DNA from: Nocardioides sp. B-3
GTDB lineage: Bacteria > Actinomycetota > Actinomycetes > Propionibacteriales > Nocardioidaceae
Direction: 5' to 3'
Length of the DNA: 64,000 bases
NCBI RefSeq assembly: GCF_024703895.1
Contig: NZ_CP087968.1
Location: forward strand, 4,402,001-4,466,000
How positions within the stretch are numbered: position 1 is the first letter of the stretch; every line of letters starts with the position of its first letter. Of this stretch, positions 20,152 through 31,500 are shown in pieces. The position numbers and the translations under genes are program-made. A model generated the notes under the pieces. It worked only from the letters and a program-made list of their open reading frames with translations. It was not told the origin of the DNA and ran no database searches.

Positions 20152-20947
20152 ACCGCACGACGGGCGACGCCGCCATCATTAGCGCCAAGGGGCTCGGGCT
20201 GGCCTTCGGCAACGTGCGCGCGCTCGAGGACGTGAACTTCACGGTCAAGCAGGGCGAAGTCTTCGCGGTGATCGGACCGAACGGCGCAGGCAAGAGCTCC
20301 TTGTTCAACGTCCTCACCTCCGTGTACCGACCCACGAGCGGTGCCGTGTCGGTCCTTGGCACAGACATGTCCCGGACACGCCCCGACAAGATCGCCTCAC
20401 TGGGCATCGTCCGGAGCTTCCAGAACCTCGGTCTGTTCCCCGAGATGTCGGTGCTCGAGAACGTCCTGATCGGAGGGCACCACCGCACGACGTCAGGAAT
20501 CTTCCGGAGCTCGGCGCGGAGCCCGCGATGCAGGCGCGAAGAGGGCGTGGAGCGCGGCCGCGCTCTCGCCACCCTCGAAGACCCGGCGATCTCCGACTCC
20601 GGCAGGCCGCCCCGTGGGCCAGCTCCCCGTATGGCGTGCAGAAGAGGGTCGAGCTCGCCCGGTGCCTGAACGCAGATCCGAAGGTGCTGCTCCCGGATGA
20701 GCCCGTGGCGGGCATGACGTCCGAGGACCGCGTCGAGATCACGACCCTGATCGAGGATCTCAAGGCGAAGCCGGACCTGACACTCCTCATCGTCGAGCAC
20801 GACGTCGGCATGGTCATGCGAGTCGCCGACACCGTCATGGTCCTCGACTTCGGCGGCGTCGTCGCCTGTGGCGAGCCCGGGCAGATCCGAACCGACCCAG
20901 CAGTCATCAGCGCCTATCTCGGCTCACCCAAGGAAGACGTCGCATGA
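20148..20947 (+). CDS. Branched-chain-type ABC transporter ATPase (LivG-like)
   Basis: About 266 residues. Walker A is GPNGAGKSS and the signature-region segment LPYGVQKRVELAR is recovered after frame changes between about 20520 and 20620. Walker B reads VLLPDEPVAGM, with P where the family normally has L. GTG start at 20148 overlaps livF as GTGA. The C-terminal IVEHDVGMVM motif is typical of LivG. Works with the LivF-like partner to energise uptake. Confidence 0.87.
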
Positions 20948-21834
20948 TCGAGTTCATCCAGCTCCCGGTGCAGGGCATCTCGCTCGGTGCCTGCTATGCA
21001 CTGCTCGCACTGGCCTTCGCGATCGTCTTCCGCGCCAGCCACGTGCTGAACTTCGCGCAAGGCGCAATGCTCCCTGTTCGCCGCCTATCTGGTCTCCTAC
21101 TTCGCCGTCGACCGCGCGCTGCCCTTTGGACTCGCCGTCGTCGGCGCCATGGCAGTACTCATCGCCATGGGCGTGGCCTTCCACCGGGTCGTGCTGGTGC
21201 GCCTCGCAGGCGCGCCCGAGTTCATCTTCATCATGGTCACGCTCGGAGCCGGGATCGTCATCACAGCGACGGTCGAGCTGCTCTTCGGGCCGAACGGACG
21301 GCAGTTGGGCGATCCGTGGGGTTCGGACGCCCTCGCGATCGGCACGGTGACGCTGAATGAGGTCCGGCTGTGGGCGGTGGTCGTCACGGTCATCACGCTG
21401 ACGGCCTACTTCGTCTTCGAACGGCGCACGACGTACGGTCTTGCCACCCGGGCTGCCGCCATGGACCAAGAGGCGGCGGCAGCAGTCGGCGTACCAGTCC
21501 GGCGCACGCAGTCCATCGCATGGGCCTTCGCCGCCTTCCTCTCCGTGCTTGGCGGCATCTTCCTCGCCGGCTATCCCAACTCCGTGCACGTGTCCCCCGG
21601 GCGATGCGGCATTACAGAGCCTTCCCCGCCGTCATCGTGGGCGGCTCGGGCAGCCCCGTCGGAGCCGTCGTGGGTGGACTGGGGATCGGCATCATCGAAG
21701 TGATGGTGGCTGGCTACGCGCCTCCATGGACCGGAGCCAATGCCAACGCCGTTGCGCCGTACGTCGCGATGATGGTCTTGCTGGTCATCCGACCGCAGGG
21801 ACTCTTCGGCACTCCCGCAACGAGCAGGGTGTGA
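20944..21834 (+). CDS. Branched-chain-type ABC transporter permease (LivH-like)
   Basis: Inner-membrane permease, about 296 residues with many hydrophobic segments. It begins MIEFIQLPVQGISLGACYAL and has the conserved NFAQGAM and GATV-type loop. Two apparent frameshifts, near 21070 and 21600-21610, split it into three frames; the third contains the permease signature AVIVGGSGSPVGAVVGG. The ATG at 20944 overlaps livG as ATGA. Confidence 0.87.
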
Positions 21835-22913
21835 TCGGCATGATCCCTGTCCCCGCAATTTTGGGTCTTCTCGCCGTCATCGGGGCGTGCGTGCTGCCGT
21901 TTCAGGCTGGTCCCGAGATCGTTACGATCGGCGTCTTCGTCCTCGTCGGGGCGGTCGGGGTGACCGGTCTCAATGTCGTCACCGGCTTTGCTGGACAGGT
22001 CTCGCTCGGCCAAGCCTTCTTCATGGCGGTCGGCGCATACTCCTTCGCCCTCCTCAGCCGCTGGTCCGACCAGAATCTGGTCTGGCTGGGAGCCGTTCCA
22101 CTGGTTGCAGCGGCCTTCGGGGCAGTTGTCGGACCGATCGCGTTGCGCGTCGGCGGGCTCTACCCGGCTGTGATGACTCTGGGCCCGGTGTTCATGGGGC
22201 AGCACATCCTGTTCAACGTCGAGTCGATCTCGGGTGGAGCGCCGGGCATGGCCTTCCCGGAGCTGCTGATCGGCACTCACAGCCTGAGTGCCGACAGCCT
22301 GCAGATCGGCGGCATCGTCCTCGACCCCAACAGCACCTTCTACTACGTGGCGCTGGCTGCGCTGGGGTTGTGCACGTGGCTCACGGTCAACCTGCGGAGG
22401 AGCCGTACCGGACGAGCGATGTTCGCCGTCAAGGAGAACGCTCGGGTAGCAGCACTGTCCGGGATCCATGTGCCGCGCATCAAGATCGCGGCGTTCGCCT
22501 ACTCAGCGGCACTCGGCGGCCTGAGCGGGGCGCTCTACACGGCCTACGTCGGGTACGCCCAGCCGGCGCACTGGAGCCTCGCTCTGTCGATCCAGTTCAT
22601 CGCCGCCGCCATCATCGGCGGTCTGGGCTCGCGGATGGGGCCGATCCTCGGCTCGCTGGTCGTATTCGCGCTGCCGAGCCTCATCAAGTCCGTCTCCGGA
22701 GGACTCGGCTTCGGCGCGGACATCAACACGGGTGCGCTGGCCACGCTCGTCTACGGACTTCTCATCATCTGCTTCCTCGTACTCGAACCTCGCGGGCTCG
22801 CTGGGATCGTCAAGCGTCTTGAGACGTCCATGACGCCCAACGCGGCACAGATGGCGGAAGGGAATCAAGACCCCGTTGGGTCGTCGTATCACTACCGGGA
22901 GGACCGCTCATGA
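21831..22913 (+). CDS. Branched-chain-type ABC transporter permease (LivM-like)
   Basis: Intact membrane permease of about 360 residues with eight or more hydrophobic segments and the conserved motif NVVTGFAGQVSLGQAFFMAV. The GTG at 21831 overlaps the livH stop as GTGA; the ATG at 21840 is the alternative. The permease signature is IGGLGSRMGPILGSLVV. The stop overlaps the binding-protein start as ATGA. Confidence 0.9.
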   Translation: MIGMIPVPAILGLLAVIGACVLPFQAGPEIVTIGVFVLVGAVGVTGLNVVTGFAGQVSLGQAFFMAVGAYSFALLSRWSDQNLVWLGAVPLVAAAFGAVVGPIALRVGGLYPAVMTLGPVFMGQHILFNVESISGGAPGMAFPELLIGTHSLSADSLQIGGIVLDPNSTFYYVALAALGLCTWLTVNLRRSRTGRAMFAVKENARVAALSGIHVPRIKIAAFAYSAALGGLSGALYTAYVGYAQPAHWSLALSIQFIAAAIIGGLGSRMGPILGSLVVFALPSLIKSVSGGLGFGADINTGALATLVYGLLIICFLVLEPRGLAGIVKRLETSMTPNAAQMAEGNQDPVGSSYHYREDRS

Positions 22914-24174
22914 AAATGCCCCGCCGATCGTTGTTCGTAGGTGCCTGTATGGCCCTTGTCGCAACCTCAGCCTGCTCGACCCAAGGCGCGAAGGAAGCCC
23001 CGGCAAGTGGTCCGGGCATCGATGCAGAAGCCAAAGTCATCACCGTCGGCAACATCACTGCCCTGAGCGGCCCCGCCGCCGCTCTCGGGGCACCGCTGTC
23101 GAACGGTCTCGAGACCTTCTGGGCCGGCGTCAACGAACGCGGGGGCATCGATGGTTGGACGGTCAAGGTGCAGACCGAGGACAGCGGCTATGAACCCCAG
23201 CGACACGTCGAGATCTTCAACGGCCTCAAGTCGGACGTCGCCATGCTCACCTCCATGGGGTCACCGACCACCAAGGCCATCCAACCCCTGCTCGACCGCG
23301 AGCAGCTGGTGACGACCCCACAGTCCTTCGACTCCTTGTGGGGCACGGATCTCGTCCTCGCACCGAGCGGCACGCCGTACAGCTTCGACATCGCCAACGC
23401 GCTCGACCACGTCACCGACGCGGGCGCCAAAGAGGTCAGCGTCGGCATCATCTACCAGAACGACGAGGTCGGAGCCGACGCGATGCGCGGATTCGATGAA
23501 GCTGAGAAGACATACGGCTTCGAGGTAGCCGGCAAGGAGCCGTTCAAGGCGGGAGACGCCGATTTCACGGCCCAAATCCAGAACTTGAAGTCGGCCGACG
23601 CCGATGTCGTCATCGTGGTTGGACTGCCCAGCAGCACCGGCCCGATCGTCGGAACCTCAGCGAGCCCGGGTTACAAGCCACAGTGGGTCCTTTTCGGGCC
23701 AGCCTTCGTCGAACAGCTAATGACCGATGACGGCACCCGGGAAGGCACGCCCACCCCGGTCGCAGCGGCACTCGAGGGCGCGTTGTACACCGGTTTCACG
23801 GGCCCGTGGGGAGACGAGTCCGCGAGCGCCATGGCGCAGATGATCGAGGACCAGACGAAGTTCGCGCCGAAGCAGCCGCCGAGCGTCTACTTCACGCTGG
23901 GCTACGCCCAAGGCCTGATCCAGAAGGCCATCCCGGAGAAGGCGATCGCCTCCGGCGACACCTCACGCGAGGGCATCTACGCAGCCAAGATCGCGCTGGG
24001 TGAGGTCGACATGGGAGGCCTCCAGTCGAACGTCACCTACACCGGAGAACAGGCTCCCCCTCGAGATCAAGCGACATCCAAGTCATCGACTCGTCGCAAC
24101 CCGGATTCGTGCGCTCCATCGAGCACGCCCTCCTCGGCGAAGCAGCCGAGTCACTCGAGCTGCCGAATAGCTGA
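22910..24174 (+). CDS. Periplasmic-type substrate-binding lipoprotein of the ABC importer (LivK-like)
   Basis: About 420 residues. A lipoprotein signal is visible: basic start MKMPRR, a hydrophobic stretch, then the lipobox-like ATSACS with C at about residue 21. The mature part has the type I periplasmic-binding fold pattern, for example VGNITALSGPAAALG and AMLTSMGSPTTKAIQPL. One apparent frameshift lies near 24060; the restored end reads SIEHALLGEAAESLELPNS. It is the last gene of the importer operon and is followed by a strong hairpin. Confidence 0.88.
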
Positions 24175-24190
24175 TCACTCCAAGATCATC

Positions 24191-24224
24191 AAGCGGGAGT
24201 CGGTTCCATTACCGACTCCCGCTT
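24191..24224 (+). terminator. Rho-independent-type hairpin after the importer operon
   Basis: Perfect 14-bp stem AAGCGGGAGTCGGT / ACCGACTCCCGCTT with a 6-base loop. No T run follows; the IS1380 element begins at 24228. Confidence 0.8.
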
Positions 24225-24227
24225 AGC

Positions 24228-25887
24228 CCCGGTGATTCATGACGGCAGTGACGACGTCGCCGCGGTCTGAGGTGAGCCGGTGGTCGTCTGCGGGTACGAC
24301 GCTGAGCCGGCTGGCGCGGCCGGGCTGCGGGTCTCCGGGTCGTGATCTCGTGGCGGACGGGCGGGTCAGGCTGGTGGTGGAATCGCTGCGATGTTCGCGA
24401 AGATCGCGACGATCACGGTCGCCCACGGCCGGGACTTGGGAACCCGGAGCCGTCTTCGGCGGGCGCCGTGGGTGAGTCGGGCCGGGACGTGGAGGAAGCG
24501 GTAGCGCAACGCTTTGGGTTCACAGCCTGCGAGGATCTCGGCGTCGCCGACAAGGGCGAGCATGCGGGTCCACGCGACGAGGTCGGCGGCGATCATCACC
24601 GCGGTCAGCCGGGCCCGGTTGATCTTGAACTCCCTCGACGGGAACCGCCCCGGGCCGGTGTCCTTGGCGTGCCGGATCCGGTCCTCGACTCGAGCGTGAG
24701 CACGATGCCGGGCTTCGAGGAACGCCAGCTGCACGCCGGGCTGGACGGGGGTGTTGGTGGCGATCGTCTGGTAGCGCCAGCCGTCACGCTCTTCGAACAA
24801 CGAGAGTTGGGCGCCGGGGTGGGGGCGTTCGCGGCGCACGATGATCCGCATCCCCGCGGGCCAACTGGACAGGTCGAGCAGCCCGGTCAGTTCCGCGACG
24901 TCGCCGCCCTCACGGACGCCGCCGTCGGCATCGGACGCGGCCGTCCAGACGTCCTTGGGGACGAGCTTGATGGCGTCGCGGATCTTCTCGGTGACCGCGA
25001 ACCCCACGGAGTACTCAACCCGGCGGCCACGGATCTTGCCTTGTTCGGTCAGCCAGTCCGGGAGCTTGTGGGAGGAACCTGCACCGTCGGCGCGGATCAG
25101 CAGGTCTTTGCGATACGCGACCGGGATCTGGGCGATCGCGTCGGTGAGGACCGTGATGTGGTCGGCGGCGGTGTTCGAAACCGGCCTTCCCGGTCCGCAG
25201 TTGCGCGGCCGGGAACTCTTGGCTGTTGTCGCACCACACGCCGAGCGGGTGGAAGCCGAAGGTCTTCTTGAACGTGGGCGAAGCGTTCTCTTTCTCGGAG
25301 TGTGCGACCACGATGGTGGCGTCGATGTCGAGCACGACCGTCGCGCCGAGGTCGGTCCCGGCAACTCGGGACGCGGGCAACCCGCCGGGCAGCTGTGCCC
25401 AAACGTGGCGCCGGGCGCGGGCACGCGCGGTGGCGATCTTCTTCAACCGGCCCGGCGTGACCTCGTCCGGGGTCCGCCACACCGTCGGGGGCGACGCGAC
25501 CGGGCCGAGAACTGGAGCCCGGTGGCGCAGCACGTCGATATCAGCGATCGCCTCACCACCATCGGCAAGCATCACCGCGACATCGACCGGGACCCGACCG
25601 CGGTCGTGGACCGGGGAGAACGAGCGCCGCACCATCGCCTTCGACAACTCGGTCGTGAGGCCGGTCCGATCGGCCAGAAGACGGAGCCCGACACTGCCCG
25701 CGTGAGCCACCACGCCGACACCATCGGCAGATACGGACAAGCCAGCAGACCACGAAGTACGCTTCACCTACGGAGTGCCTTCCACGTTGGAGATCTTGAG
25801 TCGTCGTAAACCCAAGTTTCCCCTGCTGGGTAGGCACTTCCGTGTTTCTACGCGCCGATCAGGCCGCTGCCTCGTGAACGATCCGGG
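24228..25887 (-). mobile_element. IS1380-family insertion sequence with 5-bp target duplication
   Basis: Ends are imperfect inverted repeats: left CCCGGTGATTCATGACGGC, right read inward CCCGGATCGTTCACGAGGC. Both are flanked by TTAGC (24223-24227 and 25888-25892), a 5-bp target duplication. Length is about 1660 bp with one transposase gene. The pre-insertion site would be the bases right after the livK terminator stem. The clean duplication indicates a recent, simple insertion. Confidence 0.85.
24366..25767 (-). CDS. IS1380-family DDE transposase
   Basis: About 467 residues, the usual length. Catalytic-region features are the first Asp in VVLDIDATIV and the second in LLIRADGAGSSH, and the C-terminal half contains IKINRARLTAVM-like and GCEPKALRYRFLHVPARL segments. 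A single apparent frameshift near 25180 divides it; whether the copy is active depends on whether that is real. The GTG start at 25767 is tentative. Confidence 0.85.
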
Positions 25888-26021
25888 TTAGCATCGTCCA
25901 TCACGGTGCCCCCAATAGCGCCCCTCGAGCTCGGTGGCGATCCGTGCACGTAGCCGCTGAAACTGCGGGCAGCGAAGTCCGACGACGACGGAGGGCGCAT
26001 GGCCGCGTACCGGCGCTGGGC
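25888..26021. other. Spacer between two insertion sequences
   Basis: About 130 bp between the IS1380 right end and the IS21-type left end. A minus-strand frame shows a CPQFQRLRARIATELEGRYW segment that could be the C-terminus of an unidentified protein, but I cannot assign it. Confidence 0.3.
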
Positions 26022-26598
26022 TGTCGGCAACGCTCGAAAATGGGGCCGATCCGACGCTCGAAAACGAGGCCACCGGTTCGTCGGTTTCTAGTCTGCCGTG
26101 TCTTGGGTTCTGATGCTGGGCAGTGTGTCGATTCCGCGGTTGCGTAGGCCGGGTGACCCACTCGGTCGCGGTGGCGAACAGGACCCGGTGACCGTGGTGC
26201 GCGGCAGCGATGCCCGTGCCGGTGGCCGGGTGGGTCTTGCCAGTGCCCGGCGGCCCCAACAAGACGACGTTGCGGGCTTCGGTGAGGAACCCACCCGATG
26301 CCGGGGATGCGATCTGCTGACGCACCGCGGGCTGGGCGTCCCAGTCGAACTCCTCGATCGTCTTGCGTGCACCGAACCCGGCCGCGCGGATCCGCAACTG
26401 GGCGCCTGATGCGTTCCGGGCGGCGACCTCACGATCGAGGACGGCGGCGAGGTACTCCTCGTGCGTCCAGCCGGCATCACGGGCATGGTCAGCCAGTCGG
26501 CCTGCTGCTTCGGTGATCCGGGGCGCCTTCAACGCCGACGCTAGGTAGGTCAGCTGCTTGAGGGCCTCTGTCGCATCACTCTTCGCCTTGGTCGCCAT
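25888..26598 (-). pseudogene. istB: Truncated istB (IS21 ATPase helper)
   Basis: Starts MATKAKSDATEALKQLTYLA and keeps the Walker A region GPPGTGKTH and ATEWV. Conserved sequence ends around 26145, before Walker B and the sensor motifs; the frame then runs through the IS end into flanking DNA up to 25888. About 100 residues of the normal 250-260-residue protein are missing. It starts 2 bp inside the istA stop. A deletion, not a single indel, explains this. Confidence 0.8.
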
Positions 26599-27569
26599 CA
26601 GGCCACCTCCTCACTATCGGTCAGGTCGCCGTCGATGAGCCCGAAGGCGCGGTCGTAGTCGGCGAGGTCCCGCACCAACCCGGCGTCTGGATCAGACGCC
26701 CGTCGGGGTAGCTGGAACTGCTCGCGCAGGACCTTCGCGGCCGCGACGTGCGCGGGGTCGGTGGTGATGTGAAGTCGCGGCCGGGCATGAAGGAAGTCTC
26801 GAAGAACCCGTTGCGGCGCTCCACGATGCCCTTCGATTCGGGGTCGTACGGCTTCAGCCGCTGCAGTGTGGTGGCCGGGGTGCCGGCGAACGCACCCACC
26901 CCTTCGGCATGCCGCTTGCCGCGGCCGATGCCCGACTCGTTGTCCCAGATCAACCGGCGCGGGACCCGGCCGAGCTCCTGCAGCAGCTGCCACATCCCGA
27001 GCAGCAGATCAGCGGTGTGCCCGGTCGGGATCATCCGCCCGACCATGAACCGGGAGTGCGCCGCGGTGATCACCATGACCGGCAACAACGTCTTGCTGCC
27101 GTCCTCGAGCGGGATCTTCCTCGGCGGGAACCACAGATCACACTGCGCCGCATCACCCGGCAGCCAGATCAGCCGATCCGAGGGATCGACCGGCCAATGA
27201 TCAGGCCGCAACTGCCGGACGTGGTCGCGGAACCACGTGATCGACCCGGTCCAGCCGACCCGCTCGGCGATCACCGTCGCCGGCATGTCCGGCGTCTTGA
27301 CCAGCAACTGCCGCACCGCCGGTTCTGAACGGCGTGAACGATGTCGGCACCTCCGGCCGCTCGTACTTCGGCGGCCCGTCCGAGGCCACCGCTCGCGCGA
27401 CCGTCGACCGCCCAACACCCAGATCCCGTGCAACCTGACGCTGCGGAACACCGTCCGCCACCAGCCGCCGGATCAAAGCCCAATCCTCCATAGAGATCAC
27501 CCATCCAATCTGTCTGGGTGGCCTCGTTTTCGACCGTCGCTATGGCCTCGTTTTCAAGCGTCGCCGACA
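26022..27569 (-). mobile_element. IS21-family insertion sequence, internally deleted
   Basis: Terminal inverted repeats read TGTCGGCAACGCTCGAAAAT on the left and TGTCGGCGACGCTTGAAAAC on the right. Each end has a second inner copy of GACGCTCGAAAACGAGGCC-type sequence, as usual for IS21. At 1548 bp it is clearly shorter than usual IS21 elements (about 2.0-2.5 kb), and both istA and istB lack internal segments. No target-site duplication is evident, so it is unlikely to move on its own. Confidence 0.82.
26598..27500 (-). pseudogene. istA: istA transposase with internal deletion
   Basis: N-terminal HTH QRQVARDLGVGRSTVARAV, DDE residues in AQCDLWFPP, LIWDNESGIG and ESKGIVERRNGFFE are visible. After PGRDFTS near 26765 the sequence jumps to HITTDPAHVAAAKVLREQF, which in IstA lies more than 100 residues further on, and ends in the normal LADYDRAFG tail. 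One additional apparent frameshift lies near 27325. The protein would lack its C-terminal beta-barrel region. It is therefore a probable non-autonomous element. Confidence 0.82.
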
Positions 27570-27655
27570 TGAGCGCTCCCGGACGGCGCATTCGCGCGTG
27601 GCTGGTCAAGACCACGGTGCTGTCTGCCCTCTGGTCACGGTGGGTCGATCCGCGG

Positions 27656-28258
27656 TTAGGTTCGAGGGTTGAGCCGCAACCGGTTCCCTTCGGGGTCTGA
27701 CAGTTCCTGAGTTTGCTCGACGTCCGCTGCCACTTGGACGACCCAGCAGGAAGACTTGGAAAGTTCGTAATAGACCCGCGCGAGCGGACGACCGAACACG
27801 CCCCTCATAGAATCGCCTGCTCCTCACGGGGTCCGTCGTCTGCAGGATCCAGCCGCTGATTCGTCCTACCCCGGGGGCGGTCGTGGTGCCGGGGTCGACC
27901 ACGGACTCGAACAACCCAACAAGCGCGCCCTCGGGGGTCCCTGATCCACATGAAGCGGCCGTCGGGTACGACGGTGACGCAACTGAGCGCGCTAGCCCCT
28001 GCGTTGATTGCGCGAGCGCAGGTCGTTTCCAGATCCTCGACGCCGATGTAGATCCGCCAGCCACGGTCTGGCCTCGGCGTGACCGGGCCACCGAAGCCGG
28101 CGACCTTCAACCCGTCTGAGTAGGACCGCCGGTAGCCCGAATCTGCAGGGTTCAGGTCGTAGGTCCAGCCGAGCTGGGTGGCATAGAAGTCGAGGACCTC
28201 CGTCGTCGGCGAACCCCCAAGTTCCAGCCAGCACGGCGCGCACGTCCGGATCAGCCAT
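27656..28258 (-). CDS. Glyoxalase/VOC-superfamily protein with two tandem domains
   Basis: About 200 residues. After restoring frames near 28215, 27925 and 27805 it reads EVLDFYATQLGWTY then IYIGVEDLETTCARAINAGA and WIRDPRG, followed by a second unit GWILQTTDPVRSRRFYEGVFG ending in LSDPEGNRLRLN. This is the classic betaalphabetabetabeta VOC pattern. Function is unassigned (thiol transfer, resistance or dioxygenase are all possible). It is probably cargo, since it sits between the IS21 element and the relaxase. Confidence 0.65.
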
Positions 28259-28572
28259 GGATCCGCTCACAATCCGAATGATGCCCGGGCGGTTCGCCTG
28301 CACCGTGCGCCTCGATCCCGACCGTGGGGCGCGTATCCACCAGACCAGATACCTCGATGAGGATGGCGCCATGGAAGTCGCCGGTGAAGAACTCCGCGAG
28401 AGCGCGGCCACCTCAGATCCGCCGAGAATCTCGCACCCCATCAAGTCACTCACCAGAGACAACTCACCGGACGCCGAACCTCACCACATCCCTCGCACCT
28501 CATGCACTGTCGGACTCGGTTGCCCGGGAGGTGTCCGGAACGGGCCCACCCCCGTTGCCTATCCGCGACGTG
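28259..28572. other. Relaxase leader region
   Basis: About 314 bp upstream of the relaxase. A plus-strand frame, MDPLTIRMMPGRFACTVRLD, is open but I recognise nothing in it. No oriT nick region could be identified. Confidence 0.4.
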
Positions 28573-31500
28573 ATGGGTGTGCACAAGCTGACCGCGGGCG
28601 ACGGGTATACATACCTGACCCGTCAGGTCGCCGTGCACGATGCGACGGACCGGGGCCACCGGGGGCTGGCCGATTACTACGCCGAGAAGGGCGAGTCGCC
28701 GGGCCGCTGGTGGGGCGCCGGGCTCGCCGCCCCGGACGTGGAGGTCGGTAGCGAGGTCACCGAGCGGCAGATGCGGAACCTGTTCGGCGAGGGCCGTCAC
28801 CCCGAGGCAGAGCGACTGGAGAACGCCGCCCCGGACGCAGGCAAGAGCGTCAAGCAGGCGAAGAGGGCCACCCAGCTCGGTCGCGTGTTCGCGATCTACC
28901 GGGGCAACCAGCCCGAGTTCATCCGGGAGACCGCCAAGCGCTATATCGCCCACAACCTGCGGCACGGCCACCATTGGAGGACCCCCGTTCCGGCCGAGGT
29001 GCGGGCCACGATCCGCACCGACACGGGCAACGAGATGTTCGCCCGCGACCACGGTCGGGCCCCGCTCGATGACCGCGAGCGCGGCTCGTTCATGGCCAAG
29101 GCAACCCGTCAGCAGACCACTGCGGTGGCCGGCTACGACCTCACCTTCACCCCGGTCAAGTCCGTCTCAACGCTCTGGGCACTGGCCGATCGCGACGTCG
29201 CCAAGCAGATCGAGGACGCCCACCACTCGGCCGTCGAAGCCACACTGACGTGGCTGGAGAACGAAGCCCTGTTCACCCGCCGCGGACGCGGCGGCATCCA
29301 ACAAGTCAAGGCCAAGGGCCTCATCGCGGGCATGTTCACCCACCGTGACGCCCGCTCCTCCGACCCGCACCTGCACACGCACGTCGCGATCAGCAACAAG
29401 GTCCAAGACACCGACGGGCGCTGGCTCGCGGTCGACGGACGGGTCATCTACAAGGCCAACGTCACCCTCTCGGAGATGTACAACACCCTCCCGGAGTCCG
29501 AGCTCATCGCGCATCTCGGGGTGAAGTTCGAGAACCGGCGCCGCGGCATAAACAAGGGCGACAAGCGTCCCGTGCGCGAGATCGTCGGTGTCGATGAGCG
29601 TCTGGCCCAGACTGGGTCCAAGCGGCACCGCGCCATCGAGGCCCGGCGCCGCGATCTGGCGGCCGCCTTCCGGGCCGAGCACGGCCGACCACCGACCGAA
29701 GGTGAGGCCGTCACCCTCGCGGAGAAGGCCCGGGACCAGACCCGCCAGGCCAAGCACGCACCCCGCGCCGAGGTCGACCAGCGGGCCGCTTGGCTGGAGG
29801 AGGCCACCGCGATCATCGGCAGCGAGCAGGCCGTCCGGAACATGGTCGAGGACTGCTTCGGGCACCATCCGGACGCCCAGAATGTCACCGACGAGTGGGT
29901 CGCCGAGACCGCCCGAGATGTCGTCGAGCGGGTCGCCGAGGACCGGGCGACGTGGCAGGTCTGGCACCTCCGCGCCGAGGCGCAACGCCAAGCCCGCACC
30001 CACGGCGTCCGACTGGCTGACTTCGACGCAGCCGTCGACCGGGTCGTGGCCATCGCGATCGGCGACCACTCCATCGCGTTCGACGACCCCGACCCGCTCA
30101 GCCACGCCACCACCGCGGCAGAGCGGGGCGTGACGATCCCCGCTCCCCTACAGCGCACCGAGACCGGGGCCGAAGGCGAGGAGATCGTCAGCGTCTACTG
30201 CCTCGCCGGAGCCCGCCAGTACACCTCCCAAGCCGTCATCGACGCCGAAAGACGCATTATCGAGTCCGCCCGCCACACGGGAGGCCGCACCATCAGCGCG
30301 GTCCGTGTCGGTATCGCGATCGCCGAGGCCTCCGCCAACGAACTCCACCTCAACGCCGCCCAGCAGTCCCTAGTCCGCGAGATGGCCACCAGCGGCCGCG
30401 CCGTCCAGCTCGCCCTCGCGCCCCGCCGGAACCGGCAAGACCACCGCCATGCAGGTACTCACCCGCGCCTCGGCAGGACTCCGGCGGCACCGTCATCGGG
30501 CTCGCGCCGTCCGCCGTCGCAGCGCAAGAACTCGGGGCCTCCATCAACCCCGAGAACAGCGCCGGCGCCGGAGCGACAGCCAAAAACTTGGGCATGGCCC
30601 TGCTCCGCGGACCTTGGCGCCCGGGGCGAAAGCAGGTCCGCACCGACACCCCGGCCAAGCTCGTGTGGCACGCCCAGAACGGCAACCCACCCGCGTGGAT
30701 GGAAAAGATCAACCCCACGACCCTCGTCCTCATCGACGAGGCAGGCATGGCCGCCACCACCGATCTCGCCGCCGCGATCGACTACATCACCTCCCGCGGC
30801 GCCCAAGTACGGCTGATCGGTGACGACCGACAGCTCGCGTCCGTCGCTGCCGGGGGCGTGCTTCGCGACATCGCCCACCAGATCGGCGCCGTCACCCTCA
30901 GCGAGGTGCACCGCTTCCGCAACCGTGATGGCAGCATCAACCGCGCAGAAGCAGCCGCCACCCTCGCCCTCCGCGAAGGCGACGCGTCCGCGATCGCGTT
31001 CTACGCCGACCGGGGCCGCATCCACGTCGGCGACCTCGGCGCCTGCGCCGACCGGGCCTACGCCGCCCGGGCAGCCGATGTGGCAGCCGACCGCGCCAGT
31101 AGCGATAGCGACTCAATCCTGATCGCACCCACCCGCGACCTCGTCGCCGAACTCAACACCCGGGCCCGCAACGACCGCATCGCCGGCCTCGACGAGAAGC
31201 AGATTGGGCGCGCAACTACGCTGGCCGACGGCACGAGGGGTCTCCGCAGGTGACCGGATCATCACCCGCGAGAACGACCGCCGCCTACGCATCAGCCGCA
31301 CCAACTGGGTCAAGAACGGCGATCGGTGGCAGGTCAGATCCGTCAACGTCGACGGCTCCCTGTCCGTGGTCCACGACCAGCTCGGCAAGACCCTCACCTT
31401 GCCCGCCGACTACGTCGCCAAGACGGTCCAGCTCGGCTACGCCACCACCGTCCACGGCGCCCGGGGCATCACCGCAGGCACCTGTCACGTCGTCCTCACC

